NCBI GenBank assembly: GCA_029962745.1
Contig: CM057154.1
Coordinates: 26,500,970-26,564,969 of the forward strand
Length of the DNA stretch: 64,000 nucleotides
DNA from: Echinometra lucunter
Lineage: Eukaryota > Echinodermata > Echinoidea > Camarodonta > Echinometridae
Reading direction: 5' to 3'
Shown: one piece after another, positions 48,829 through 61,939 of the stretch
How positions within the stretch are numbered: position 1 is the first letter of the stretch
Layout of the letters: each line of letters begins with the position of its first letter
Program-made: the position numbers and the translations under genes
The notes under the pieces: model-generated
The model's database searches: none
Told to the model about the DNA's origin: nothing
The model's input: only the letters and a program-made list of their open reading frames with translations

Positions 48829-49265
48829 TGTCCGGACAAAGCCGCGACACTGTCCGGACAAAGAACCCTGGGTAACATTCCAATGAAAAAAACAAGGGTG
48901 AGAGCCCCATGCACTGTCTCAACAGACATGCTGAAAACTTTCCCAGGGCATGTTCCCATAACAATGCACCTGACTGAATTGACAGAACTGATTAATGTAT
49001 TTGTAAGGAGGTAAAAACTATTTCATATCGCAGGACAAATGAGATAAATAGAAAACCAGAATGATTTAAATGTTCTGATTTTATGATCAACAGAATTTCA
49101 AAATTTACCATGTATATACGTGATTATTTGAAACCGGTAATATAATTTGTAAACAAGATTCATACACCTGTTGTTACCACAGAACTAGAAAGACGTTTGT
49201 ATTTGTTTGTTGGTTGTTACCCTGGGTTGTTTGACCGGACATTGTCACGAAATTGTCCGGACAAG
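48829..49265. mobile_element. MITE with TGTCCGGACA inverted ends
   Basis: The left end TGTCCGGACAAAGCCGCGAC...CCCTGGGTAAC is matched by the inverted right end (GTTACCCTGGGTTG...TTGTCCGGACA), about 50 bp on each side. Target duplication not resolved. A relative lies at 53838-54060. Confidence 0.7.
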
Positions 49266-49977
49266 TTCTGAAAAAAAAAAAAAAAAAAAAAAAACATGAA
49301 GATGAACACAATGATAAAAATCTAGGAATTTTCTTCTCATAGTGTTTTGTTTCTTGTTTGTTTTACTTGTATATGACTCATGAGCGGATTCTTGTGACTG
49401 TATATCTACAATGCGTCCAATCAGGGATCAATAAATTTATTACGTAATGATTAATGGTTTCTTTACGCCACAGAAACTTTTTTTACATAAAATAATGAAG
49501 AAAAATAAACGATTCCGCAGACTTATTTAAACATGTATGTAAAAACATTTAAGTTTAGATTCTTTTAATGCCCTTCCCTCCCATCCATTGTTATGCCAAT
49601 ATTTTTCAGTTGCTTCATGAAGCATGCAATAAGTTTGAAAGACCTTTGACGAATTTCCCTATATATTCACGTGGTCGATGAGTGCCACAGAGCAGGCTAG
49701 AGAGATAGAAAGACAGACAGACAAATACATGTAGACAGACGGACAGACAGAAAGAGAAGGGTGAGAGGGAGAGGGGGACAAGGAAGAAACATGTCTGTTT
49801 TTTTTATAATTATGAAACGAACATGCGATAACTTCCGGTGGTCTAATGAATAGGGGCCTAATAATTTGGTTAATCTATACCTATATACTCGCAAGAGAGA
49901 TAAAGAACATAATTAGCGGAATGAGAATTCATTATGGCAGACCAATCGTCCCTTTCTTAAAACATTGTGAAAACATG

Positions 49978-50235
<258 letters not shown>

Positions 50236-50864
50236 CAGTGGCAGCACCAAGGGGGGCATGGGGGGGGGGCAAATGCCCCCCCAGTTGCCCCCCCCCCCCA
50301 GAAATTTTGAGGACTGAAAAGAAAAATTATACAGTAATTTGTAAATAAGTAGATGTAGTCATAAGCATCATATTCAAGCTGTGAAGTGCTCTAAAACACC
50401 ATTTTCCGCTCTTCAAAACTTCGAATGAAAACAAAAAAAGTGGTAATTTTTGGCTTGCTCGCTTCGCTAGCTCGTCATATTTTAAAATTTATTTTCTACA
50501 ATGCGATTAAAAACAAGAAAAGTAGCCATTTTTGGTTCGCTCGCTTGGCTCGCTCATCATATTTCAGAATATCTATTGAAAAATGCGATTAAAAACAAAA
50601 AAAAAAACAGTTATTTTTTGTTCACTTGCTTCGCTCGCTCACAAAATCGATATCAAAATGTGTGTAAGAGGGAAAAAAAATAGTCCAAAAATTCAATCAT
50701 CCCCCCACTCTTACGCCAGCTACTAAAACTTGCCCTTTACACTCGATTTTTCCATACACGCTAAAAAAAAAAATTGACTGCCCTTGCCCCCCCAACATTT
50801 TCCTTTGCCCTCCATTTGCCCCCCACCCCCCCCCCCCACTTTAACCATCCTGGTGCCGCCACTG
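50236..50864. mobile_element. hAT-like element inserted in the microsatellite
   Basis: 629 bp, ends CAGTGGCAGCACCAAGG and the inverse of CAGTGGCGGCACCAGG, flanked by AGTAGTAG on both sides. The interior has G/C runs and GCTCGCTTCGCTAGCTCG motifs repeated about every 60 bp (50455, 50517, 50625). Confidence 0.82.
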
Positions 50865-51086
50865 AGTAGTAGTAGTAGTAGCAGTAGTAGTAGTAGTAGG
50901 TTGGTAGTTTGTTATTATTTTGGATACATTTTTTTATATATATCATCAGTATATATTTTTTTTTTATTACAGTTGAACTGAAAATATATTTTTAAAAAAG
51001 AAAGGACCCTTTAACGATTATAACTGCAATGTACATTTCATGTTCTTTATCGTCAAAAACACCCGGTCGATATAAAATGCATCTAA

Positions 51087-51418
51087 TACTGCTTTCACAC
51101 CAAGGTACGGTCGCTGCGACCTATGAAATCATAATGTGAAAGCATTTCATCGATTGCTGAGTACGGTCGCTGAAGTACTTCAGCGACCGATCGCGACCGA
51201 TGGCGACCGATGCAAGCTAGATGTGAAAGCACATCGTACTCAGCGACCGATCGAAATGCAATCACCCCCATACATGCCTACGCACTATCTCTACTTCCGC
51301 TTCTGGCTAGGTCAGCTATACAGCAACCGACACAGTCTGTGGCGACCGATCGCTCTGGGCCTTACCAAATTTTGACGGAGGTGTGAAAGCACGTCCGTAC
51401 CTTGATGTGAAAGCAGTA
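51087..51418. mobile_element. PIF/Harbinger-like MITE, 332 bp
   Basis: Termini TACTGCTTTCACACCAAGGT and the inverse of TACTGCTTTCACATCAAGGT, flanked by TAA on both sides (51084-51086 and 51419-51421). The 3-bp TAA duplication is typical of PIF/Harbinger. The interior has GCGACCGATCG repeats and an inner palindrome at ACTTCAGCGACC. Confidence 0.8.
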
Positions 51419-52261
51419 TAAGATTGCCTTTCTAATATACGCTTTTGTTATGTAGGCCTACTGGCCTACATGTGTAGTCGGTGTGGTGTGTGTGTGGTTA
51501 TATTTTTATGAACAAAAATAATTAAATAGATATGATACACCACAGAAACTAAAATAATAAAGAAAACTAAACGATTCCGATAATTCAACCGATTGCTATC
51601 TTAAGCTGCCGGATCAACATGATTAATCTTATATTCGGCTTTGGCAGAGAAGAGGTACGAAACTTTTTGAGCTGCCATCATCATTCTTTGTTGTTTAAGC
51701 TGTTGTTATTGTTTTTAAATGCCTGTATGTTCCTGATGATGTGATGGATACCTGTTCCTTACACATGGAAATACAATTATATTTGCAACTGTACATTTAG
51801 TATTTTGACTAAATACTTTCCAGCGTTCGACTCCCCTCACTATGTACCACTCGTACAAGCAACATCGATCCCATAGTTGGTTGAGAACCAGAAGGGCATT
51901 TGTTGTGCTTTCTAACCCTCAGCAGAACATTTGAAATACATGTTAGTACTATTAGTACTAATACAGAGTGACAGAAATAGTGTGAGTACATTGGAGAGAG
52001 AGAGGGAGAGAGAGAGAGGGAGAGAGAGAGAGAGAGAGAGAATGAGCATTATTATGGGGAAGGAGAGAAAATCAGTGCCTGCGCGAATGCAACAAGTATC
52101 AGCGATAGGGTCTGCACGCAAACACTACTAACCATCGTAAATGAGTCGTACGTGACAGTCTATAGGATTGCGTGCATTGCCTATGGAAAGGTCCAGCAAG
52201 AAATTGCGCACATGCGCACAAGGAGGATTTGCATTTCCATGTACGGAAAAAAAAATCGCCA

Positions 52262-52590
52262 CCGGGTGCGCTCGCGCAGAGGGGATGGTCAGACAGCGCT
52301 ATGCGGGCCGCTTTTTTCACCAAATATGCAGCTCATTGTAGCGGATCAATGCGGCCGGAACGCTGTGACGAAAAATATGCAAAGCTTTGGAACGGATTTC
52401 TTTCTTCTTTTTTCTTGATAAGAAGAAATTGCTATGCTTTTGAACGATTTTTTTTTTTGGTTCTTTTTCTCAATAAAATAAAAATGCTATGTTTTTGGAA
52501 CGGAAATTTGAGTGTAAAAATGGGGGTCTTCTCCGCGGCTCATACCCACCAGTACGCATTATACTGAGTGCCCCCCTTCCCCCAGGGGGG
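52262..52590 (+). mobile_element. GC-rich element copy 3, right half
   Basis: Resumes CCGGGTGCGCTCGCGC and ends GAGTGCCCCCC...CAGGGGGG, followed by TATAAT, which also precedes the left half. Joined with 46066-46311 it matches copies 1 and 2. Confidence 0.8.
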
Positions 52591-53085
52591 ATATAATAAG
52601 ATGTGATTATAGCAATTTCTAATCCACTCGCCCAGCAGCAGTTCAAACTTGATATCTTTCAGGCATGATGCCATTGTCTTGATTTCTTTATAGCTGTTGC
52701 AGCATTCTGTAATATTGTGATACCTTGATTTGAGGTATCTTTGTGTTTATAGGTTAGGAAGTCTCATATATGATATTAGGTATTTCATTAAAGTTTCAAG
52801 AATTAATATGGATGCAGTAGGAAAATTTAACTTCGCATGTTTGTCTGAAAATTATGAGATATCTAGTTATTTGAAATAGCACTAAAAAAAATCAATAACA
52901 TAGAGGGGAAAACCTGTAAGATTCGGTGAGAGAATATATATTTTGTATTTTTCTCCATTTTCCAATTACCACTCATTCATAGGCGTGACAGGCGATATTA
53001 GATGAGCGTCTCTCTCTCTCTCTCTCTTCCTCTCTCCTTTGCTTCTTGTGTTTTAGTTTGTCTTGTTTTGAGCGGTGGGTATTAC

Positions 53086-53153
53086 CTGGTACCAGGTGTA
53101 TCAACCCTCCTTTTTCGTTGCCCAGTCGCCCCGTCGGTTCGGTCTGCTTCCAT
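53086..53153 (-). CDS. NLR gene B exon 1, start-codon exon
   Basis: ATG with 21 further codons plus AG, then donor GTAATA after CCAG. The peptide starts MEADRTDGATGQRK and ends DTPGT, compared with DTSGA in gene A. It joins the Death exon in phase 2 to form Ser. The upstream in-frame TGA is conserved. Its distance from the Death exon shows how far intron 1 has grown. Confidence 0.78.
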
Positions 53154-53837
53154 CGTAATTGTGTTCAGGCTTGGGTTCAGGCTCAGTCAGTTCAGTTGAT
53201 TCCTGCACTTAAGCAAACACAGAGATAGATATACATTTATTTTTAAAAGGCGCTAAATCCGATTTGATTTAGTTTTAGTGATTTCGAATAAAATAATCAA
53301 GGATCTTCATTTAATGTATTTCCTTAGGAAGATAATTTTTGAACGGTTGGAAGTAATAACTTAATGTTAAACAGCTTGCTGTTAAAACAAATAGAATGCG
53401 GGAAAAAAATCCGGCATGAGTATTTCCTTTTTAAAAAAATTTAAAAATTGTTGCGAAAAATCCAAAAGGCACTAAATCCATATAAAACGAACATCGATTT
53501 TTTTTTTCTAGAAAGAAGTAGGGTCTACTGCTCATGCATGGATTCATTCCTTTCACATTCTTTAGATGACTAATGTTGCAACTAGTTGTCAAAAATTTTG
53601 ATGTTTCGAGGTAGGAACTGGAAACAAAGATCTAACAAAGCTACAGGTGTTTGGTGGATAGATCTAACGTTAGATCTATATAGACATAGCGCCCTTTGGA
53701 ATTTTTGTTTTTACACCACTGTTTTACGCATTTTGTTCTATTATCCCGATTTTCTTTTTCTAAGTATTCAAATGAGTCATATTGAAGCCCATATGAAACA
53801 AGCATCTAATAAAGTTAGTTCTACCATTATACCCAGT

Positions 53838-54060
53838 TGTTGGATGTCCGGACAGGTTGTATATCCCGGACAGTCGATTTAAAACAGCCAATTGAAAAAG
53901 TTCACAAGCAAATCTCTTAAATATTTTAGCACAAAATGTTAGAAAATATTATAGCGAACAAATATTGATGATAATTAGCACAAATCAATGTATAGTTTTT
54001 GTTTAATCCAAAGACAAAAAAAGAAGGCTTCATTTTTGTTACGTGTCCGGACACCCAACC
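53838..54060. mobile_element. Second TGTCCGGACA-type MITE
   Basis: Left TTGGATGTCCGGACAGG and right the inverse of GGTTGGGTGTCCGGACAC. Related in its core to 48829-49265. It lies just outside the duplicated gene block. Confidence 0.55.
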
Positions 54061-55490
54061 CCCCATCCTACCTTGCATGTTTCTGTGAGAAACAAAAATG
54101 ATAAGGGTTGTGACTGCTCCGCTCAGATCGTGAGTTCTATCAGGCCGCTGTTCAACTTCCTTATTCAAAATGGAGAATTGGGCCTAACAAGTAACAGTCG
54201 CACTGTAAATCACGTGGTTCCCTTTCTCGTTTCTCTCAAGCTGCCATTTGTGATCTTGAAACTTGTCTTGACTCCCATAAAACTGAACTTTGGTGGAATA
54301 TGTCGATCGAGCGCCAGGATCTGGAATAAATACTACACGTGATTCTTTTCCCAAAATGCTATGTACCGGTACTAAGTAGTTGAATATGGCAATGATAGTA
54401 CACAACTAACTATCAACAGCATTTGAATGTTGAATAATAGCAAAGTCGGTGGCAAACTATATAGTTACACGTACACAAAGAAATACATATTTTCTGCTCA
54501 CTGAGTCATGTACACCGTGATTCTCATGGGTGTTCAGGGTCGAGAAAAATAAGGACGGGTGGGGAGGGGGCTTGTATTCCCGCTGTGTAATCCCCGCCCG
54601 ATTGTTGTTGTTGTAAATGTGCATGCTAAATGTTTTAAGCCGGTCTGTGAAGCCACTCTGTCATTATTTATTTATTCATACATGTTTTTCCCCTCTTAAA
54701 CTTTTCCTATTTTGTGGAGCTCTATGAAACCATTTTGCTATATATATACAGTTAAGTAAATGGCATCTTGCCAAGTTGTCAATTTCTCTCTTCCCTTCTC
54801 TCTTTCTCTCACACCTCATTATATATGCATGACGGCAGTGTACATATAAAAATGCATATTTTGACATGGGTGATCTCCTCACTAAGAAGTGGCATATTGT
54901 ACATGTAGTAGAGTGTATATATACGTCTCCACATTTTTGTGTGGGGATGCTAGCTAGGGGTTGGGGGGGGGGGGGGGCGAGGAGGGAGTGGAGGGGTCTC
55001 TCTCCCTATTTGCGTGTTCACGTTTTCTCTTTTGTTTCATTTAAAGCAGCATAACATAAGGAAATATCTGGAAATATACCAGGCGCGGTAGCTCATTTCA
55101 GCCTTATCATACGTAACAAAATGCATGTTCTTCTATATATGGTTATCTTGTTCGCTCTCTCTCTCGCACTGAAATTTATAATTTCGCTCTCTCTCTCTCT
55201 CTCTCTCTCCCTCTCTGTCTCTCTCTGTCTCTCTCTGCATGTACCTGTAGAAATTTCTCCTTACTCTAGTTCTAACATATTGTTGTTTCAGTTTGTTTCT
55301 ACTTGTAATTGCCTATAGATACATTCATCTCCCTCTTCCTCTAAATTACCTTTTTCATATCACTACCTGTGAATTGTTTTTCAGTTCGCCTCTCTTTCTC
55401 TCTCTGTCTCTCTCTCTTTCTCTCTCTCCCTAGTTTTCTTTTATTCTCTTAATGCCTCTACCAGAGTCTGAGAAGAAGCGGAAATCAAAC
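54061..55490. other. No gene seen; CT-rich tracts
   Basis: Unrecognised DNA beyond the duplication, with a G-run near 54962 and (CT)n tracts at 55155-55240 and 55390-55435. ORFs here are short and low in complexity. Confidence 0.5.
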
Positions 55491-55990
55491 NNNNNNNNNN
55501 NNNNNNNNNNNNNNNNNNNNNNNNNNNNNNNNNNNNNNNNNNNNNNNNNNNNNNNNNNNNNNNNNNNNNNNNNNNNNNNNNNNNNNNNNNNNNNNNNNNN
55601 NNNNNNNNNNNNNNNNNNNNNNNNNNNNNNNNNNNNNNNNNNNNNNNNNNNNNNNNNNNNNNNNNNNNNNNNNNNNNNNNNNNNNNNNNNNNNNNNNNNN
55701 NNNNNNNNNNNNNNNNNNNNNNNNNNNNNNNNNNNNNNNNNNNNNNNNNNNNNNNNNNNNNNNNNNNNNNNNNNNNNNNNNNNNNNNNNNNNNNNNNNNN
55801 NNNNNNNNNNNNNNNNNNNNNNNNNNNNNNNNNNNNNNNNNNNNNNNNNNNNNNNNNNNNNNNNNNNNNNNNNNNNNNNNNNNNNNNNNNNNNNNNNNNN
55901 NNNNNNNNNNNNNNNNNNNNNNNNNNNNNNNNNNNNNNNNNNNNNNNNNNNNNNNNNNNNNNNNNNNNNNNNNNNNNNNNNNNNNNNNNN
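55491..55990. other. Assembly gap, 500 N
   Basis: Placeholder of exactly 500 N. The right flank is inside a hAT-like element. Confidence 0.98.
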
Positions 55991-56653
55991 TTAGGTATCT
56001 CGCTTACCGTCAAATATCATTCTGTTTTTACGAGCGAGCAAAGTCAGCGACCCTCATACCCCTCCCCCGAAAAAAAAAATATGTATGGATTCGTCAGCAA
56101 AATGCATTTATGTTTTTGGAAATTTGTGACCCACCTCGCCGTGCCCAAATATTATGACACTTTTCTAATGGCTTCTGAAATAAGTTGATGGCCGTGCCCG
56201 AAATCATCATGTTTCCTATCTTTTACGAGCCAGATCAAGTAGCGAGCTAGCAAACGAAAAAAATGGGAATATTTGTTTTTATCTAGGCCGTTATCTACTG
56301 AAAGTGTATCTATTTTTAGGTAAACTTGCCGCTCGATTTCTTGTAGTGAAATCCAGGTGTGGTTATATTACTAACATTCTATGAGTGGAAGAATGGTAGC
56401 CCATTACATCAGATTGAGAAACAAGATGAAAAATGATTCCTTTCATAAGATTAGTAAAATCATCGGCATTGGTTAAGTTACTTAAATGCTTGCTCCCTTC
56501 GCTCGCTCGCGCTTCCCAATTTCCCATTTTCCTTTTCCTTGGTTTCACCCTTTTCTTTTCACTTTTCTTCTCCTTTCTTTTCTCTTTCTTTTTTCTTTTT
56601 TTTTTGCCAGCCGAGGAAGGGGGAGGGGTCCATGTCCTCCGACTTACGCCACT
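55991..56653. mobile_element. hAT-like element, right part
   Basis: The interior resembles the 34465-35899 element (GCCCGAAATCATCATG, ACGAGCGAGCAAAG, CTTCGCTCGCTCGCGC). The right end GACTTACGCCACTG is the inverse of a CAGTGGCGTAAGTC terminus. The left end lies in the gap. Confidence 0.6.
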
Positions 56654-56929
56654 GATTATTTTTTTCTTCATATGATACATATTCTCTTATTTCTTTGGTT
56701 TGAATAATACCACACCTAAAATGGATGATCATCCTCCTCCTCCTCCTCCTCCTCCTCCTCTTACGCAAAGTAAAACAGTCAATAATGAAAAGGGGTAAGA
56801 AATATTACACTTTATTTATACTGGGCAAAAAATACAGTACACAGAATAAAAAGGAAAACATATATCAATATATTAAGAATGTCCGGAAATTTAGATCCCG
56901 AATACATGTACACCTAGACTTTTCTCTTT

Positions 56930-58330
56930 CTCGCACTCTCCCATTTCTTTTCTTTCCACGATTGACATCTGTCATGTGTGTCTGTATTGACTCCTTCTCT
57001 TGTTTTTCATTTTCTGCTTTACCATATTCACATCTGTTCTTTCTTTCTTTCTCCCGTCTGTTTGTTCTCTAGCTCGCTGTCTCCTTTATTTCTCCTTACA
57101 CCTCAGCATTTCTCTCTTTCTCGCACTCTCCCATTCCTTTTCTTTCCTCGAATGACTCCTGTTTGTCCTTCTCTTTATGTTTTCCATTCTCTGATTTACA
57201 CATTCACATATTTTGTTAGATTTACCACATTCAACTTGTTCTTTCCTTCTCTCATATACCTTTCTCCTTTACAGCTAGGCATTTCTCTCTTTCTCGCGCT
57301 CTGCCGTTTTTTTTTTTCTTTCCGTGATTGACTCCTTGGGGTGTTCCACAAAGATTAAGATTGACTAAAATCGCACTTAACTATGGCTGGACGTTCAGTG
57401 CTACTGTTTTCTTTCACCATGGATCTCTCAAAGGATTTGAAATCATGGTCACAAATCTGAAGAATTGATAATTTTTTTATAGTTCATTGATGAAGAAAAC
57501 AAAAAATGTAAATTCTTCAAATTTATGACCACGATTTGCGCATCCCTTAAGAGACCGATGGTGAAAGCAAACAGTGGCACGAAAGGCCTGCCGAAGTTAA
57601 GAATGATTTAAATCAATCTTAGTCTTTGTGAAACACCCCCCATAATGTCCTTCTCTTTGTGTCCTCTTTTCTCTGCTTTTACCACATTCCCTTTTGTTCT
57701 TTCTTTCTCCCATCTGTCTTTCTCCATATCGTTGTCTCCTTTCTTTCTCCTTACACCACGGCCTTTCTCTCTTTCTCGCACTCTCCCATTTCATGTTCTA
57801 TTCCCGTGTCCTTTATCATGTTTATTTTCTGCGTTATGCACATTCCCATTTGTTGTTTCATTCTTCCATCTGGCTTTCTCCTGTTGGTTGTCTCTTTCTC
57901 TCTTTCTTTCTTTCTGTCTTTCTTTCTTTCTTTCTTTCTCCTTACACCACGGCCTTTCTCTCTTTCTCGCGCTTTCCCATTTCATTCTATTCCTCTACGT
58001 CCCTAATTCTCTTTGTGTCCTCTAATTATATTCTCTGCGTTATACATTCACAGTTATTGTTTCTTTCTTCCATCTGTCTTTTCTCCTGTTTGCTGTCTCC
58101 ATCTTTCTTTATACTTTCTCCATGCACCTCGGCATTTTTCGCGCTCTCCCATTTTATTCTATTCCTGTACGATCTTAATTCTCTTTTCGTCCTCTACAAT
58201 TATATTCTCTGCTTTACTACATTCACATTTTTTCTTTCTGTCTCCCATCTGTCTTTCTTCAGTTCGTTGTCTCCTTCCTTCCTTTCTCTTACACCATGGC
58301 CTTTCTCTTTTTTCTCGCGCTCTCCCATTG
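56930..58330. repeat. ~180-bp pyrimidine-rich satellite, ~7 units
   Basis: The phrase CTCTTTCTCGCACTCTCCCA recurs near 56932, 57113, 57287, 57769, 57959, 58134 and 58308. Once the MITE at 57338-57640 is removed the spacing is 174-190 bp throughout. The overlapping long ORFs rich in Ser, Phe and Leu reflect this repeat, not genes. Confidence 0.85.
57338..57640. mobile_element. MITE with GGTGTTCCACAAAGATTAAG ends
   Basis: ~303 bp with ~45-bp imperfect inverted ends (GGTGTTCCACAAAGATTAAG against GGTGTTTCACAAAGACTAAG). It sits within one satellite unit and restores the satellite period when removed. Confidence 0.82.
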
Positions 58331-58497
58331 CATTCCTTTCGGACCGCGATTGACCCCTGTGCAATATATCCTCAACTTTGTGTCTTGCTTACTAGTTACT
58401 TCGCATTCATTTTCCCCTTAATTCCTTTATTCCCCTTTTTTCCATCGCACTGTCTCTCTCCCTGCTCTTTTCTTTCTCTGTATACTTATACATCGGC

Positions 58498-58498
<1 letters not shown>

Positions 58499-58575
<77 letters not shown>

Positions 58576-58576
58576 C
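58499..58576. repeat. (CT)n(TA)n microsatellite
   Basis: About 60 bp of CT followed by about 16 bp of TA. Confidence 0.95.
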
Positions 58577-61500
58577 TCACTCTCTTATGCTTTAATATTA
58601 TTTTTTCTGCAAAGGTCAGTTCATTCAGTTCCTGTCTTCATGTTGTCCTTTTCCTATTGTGCAGTAAACATAAAATAAGGAAGGCACTAGAGTTTCAATT
58701 TGAAATAGAATGAAAGTAGATTATTTTATTCACTTTTCAGTTCAATCCGATTCATTTGGTCGTGTCTTGTTCTACCTTCTTTTACATTCAAGAAAATGTC
58801 AGTAGACTATTTCATTTTTACAACTTCAGTGCTTGCTGGCAGCTTCAAAGTGAGGTTCCCATGCAATGATACATACACATGAATTAGCAGTCGATCTTTG
58901 ATAGTTTTTGTTTACTTTGTTATTACAGCTGCATACAAACACAAGTAATTATTTTAATACATCATGGAGTGTGCTGGTGAAAGGATTATTACATTTCCTC
59001 TACTTTAACTTCTTTTTTTTTTTTTTTACCTTGTTGAGGATAATAAGAAACCACTTCTAAAATGTCATGTTTGAATACTTGCGTGTAATTGTTCAGAATA
59101 ATAGCACATTATGATCATTTATAAAATTGCCACCAATAATATCCGGGAAACGGCTGCTTCACATAGTTACCGATATCTCGACAAATAAACTTATCATTAA
59201 CATGTATACAAAGTTATGTTCTTGTTCATTAATCTTGCAAAAAATTGAGAGCAAGCAATATCCGTTCGACAGGACAGATAACGCCAATGTTGTAAGTCCT
59301 GGAGCTGACTAGCGATTCAATATAAAACAGCTCAATCTACTCATACGCTAACGCATTATGCCTGTACGCAAATATGATATTGACAAACATTGTGTATTAC
59401 TATATACAGTCATTTACCTTGAACAAAAAAACATCTGATTCTGAACGAAACAAACATACCAATTCCTATAACAGGCAATATCAACTCTCTTTATCACAAT
59501 GATGATACAATTCTTTAAAGAAAATGAAATTTCATTCTTTAGGTTTTACTGCCAAAATAGTTATACATGTATTCATTTGTTGTTTTCATGATTCTATATA
59601 GTTGACAATTTCCTATAGTCCACACGTCTTACTGATATTTACAATCTAGAGATCTGATCTGTACAATCCAGAAATCATCAGTACTTAGTCATTCACACTC
59701 CGAATGTGGGCAATATATGAAAAAAGATATTTACAGGCTTAAAGATGATATCTGCACAGCCTTTGCAGACAGTAAAGGTCCTATATAACATGGGTCTAAT
59801 TTTCCATCGAGCGAGAAAAATGAGTCATTATACAAGAAAACTGTATACAACTTAGACAAAAGCCATGTTGGCAATGCACATTACTACTACAATTTGGTTC
59901 CCTTATCATGCCTATATATATATTCCGTATATACAAAGCAAACTGGCAAAATCATTGTATGACATGTACGGACAATATCAGGCTATAGTATGATATCATT
60001 AAAAACACTGTATACATGTATAATGATTATGATGAAACTTGAAAGGAAAGATCACTATAACGATACTGGAGAATAATCTTTTGCCAATGTGCAGGGTGTC
60101 ACTTTAGACTTCTTGCCCTTCATATCAGGTCTATACTAATCTTGAAAATACATAATAATGCATATCACAGCTTTGTAATGGGAAATAAAGGGGCATCCCC
60201 GTGATACCAACATAAAACGACTACATAATCCAGTATAATCTGAGAGATATATTCAATTAGGTTCTCAGAACATCTTAAGCATATTCATGATTAAGTCTAA
60301 GAAAGAAGATGAAAAAGAAAATAATTTCTTTCTTTTTCTCATGCTTACTACAGCATCAGCAATGACAACTTTCAGAAATTAGTCAAGGTGATATAAAAGA
60401 TCTGCTTATTGTTAATTTCTCTCTTCCACCTCTCTGGTTGGATATAATACCAGCTCCTGTAAATGATTTCATATTAAGTACATTGATGAAAAGGAGCATA
60501 TGCATCATTTTCAATACAGATACATATGTCACATTATTATATAGAGTGAACAAAGATTTGATTTGTGAGCGTATAATGTTTTAAATCAATCATGTTTTAA
60601 TCAAATTTCAATGGAAAAAATCTGTTATAGGGTCTTTGTGATAAAAAAATCCCTGCATTTGCTCTATATTAGAGATTTAAAGGTCAAAATTTGTGAACTT
60701 GTGACCTCTGGTGACCTTTTCACCATAGAAATTTGCATAAAACGCAGCACAAACTTGTAGAACTCAATTAGGCCGACATTTTAAGGGGTCGTACAACATA
60801 TATATGTGAAGAATTGCAAAGTTAGAGCAGTTACAAACTATCAATACCCCTAATTTTCTACAATCAGCTGTAAATGAGGGCGTGGTCAAAAAGTCCATGG
60901 GGGTATCTTCCATCCCAGTTTTTTTTTGCTGGCAACATCAATTTTCTGAATTGTTAGACCCAGGGCTACATGAAAATAACCATTTCCGTAAGTCACACCG
61001 GGGGTGCACTATGACCCCCACTAGCCCATGGCCTATATACATTGTACATCATCATAATGAAAGTGATTGCAATAGATCCTTACGGGAAATATCATTTTGA
61101 TATGACTCTGACTGTCATACGACAATGAAATCATATACTCGGCATTATCAAGCCCATAACATACGAGAACACAGAAACTGGTAATGAATATCAGTGGAAA
61201 TACTGTATTTAGCCTCATCATCCAACATTAAAATCCATCGATAGATATCATGATCCGAATTCAAGAAAGAAGTTTCTTTTGAACAATGGTTTTAAACCTC
61301 CATAACCGTGTACGCGCATGATCTCTTGTCCAGTGGACGGACAATCATGCTATTATGCGCAAAACACATATTTACACTTATTTCAGTCCACAGCGAAATT
61401 TTCAACCAGGATTGGAGTAGACCATGGTTTAAACCAACCCTTGTCCGTGAATTCGGGCCAATACATCTAAACGAAAAATAAACAATTACTGCTTCGACTT

Positions 61501-61939
61501 CAGTCGACATTTTTCAGTTATACGATTAAAGAGAGATTTTATCCTTGTCTGAAATTGCTTTCCAGTAGATTTACTTTCACACTGTTGTTGTTTCTCTCCT
61601 TTTCTTTCTTTCTTTTTTTAAAGCCTATTTCGTGTACTTCTGCTTCTGTGTAATTCTTTTCCTCTCCAATGCGCCTCGAGCACATTACTCATGTGGAATC
61701 GGCGCATATAACCTGCATTATTATTATCATTTTGGCATTTCTAACAAGCAGGTGTTCAGTCATTGCGGAGTGTGAACAGCACTGGAAGATTGGGGAGTAC
61801 ATATCTTCATCTTAAATACACTCTTAGATTAATTTCTACTTTCTTGAAGCAAATAGAGATGTTGTTTACAGGGTGTTGTATTTTTCCTTGTTCCTCCTCT
61901 CCTCTCCTCTCTTTTCTGGAACTAAATATGGCTTTCTGT
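58577..61939. other. AT-rich DNA, nothing recognised
   Basis: The longest mostly repeat-free stretch of the window. Only short ORFs without family signatures occur. I cannot exclude small exons or regulatory DNA. Confidence 0.5.

Noticed and set aside
57645..58678. ORFs up to ~220 residues rich in Ser, Phe and Leu
   Set aside because: They are read from a pyrimidine-rich satellite and CT microsatellite; repeated in several frames with no domain.
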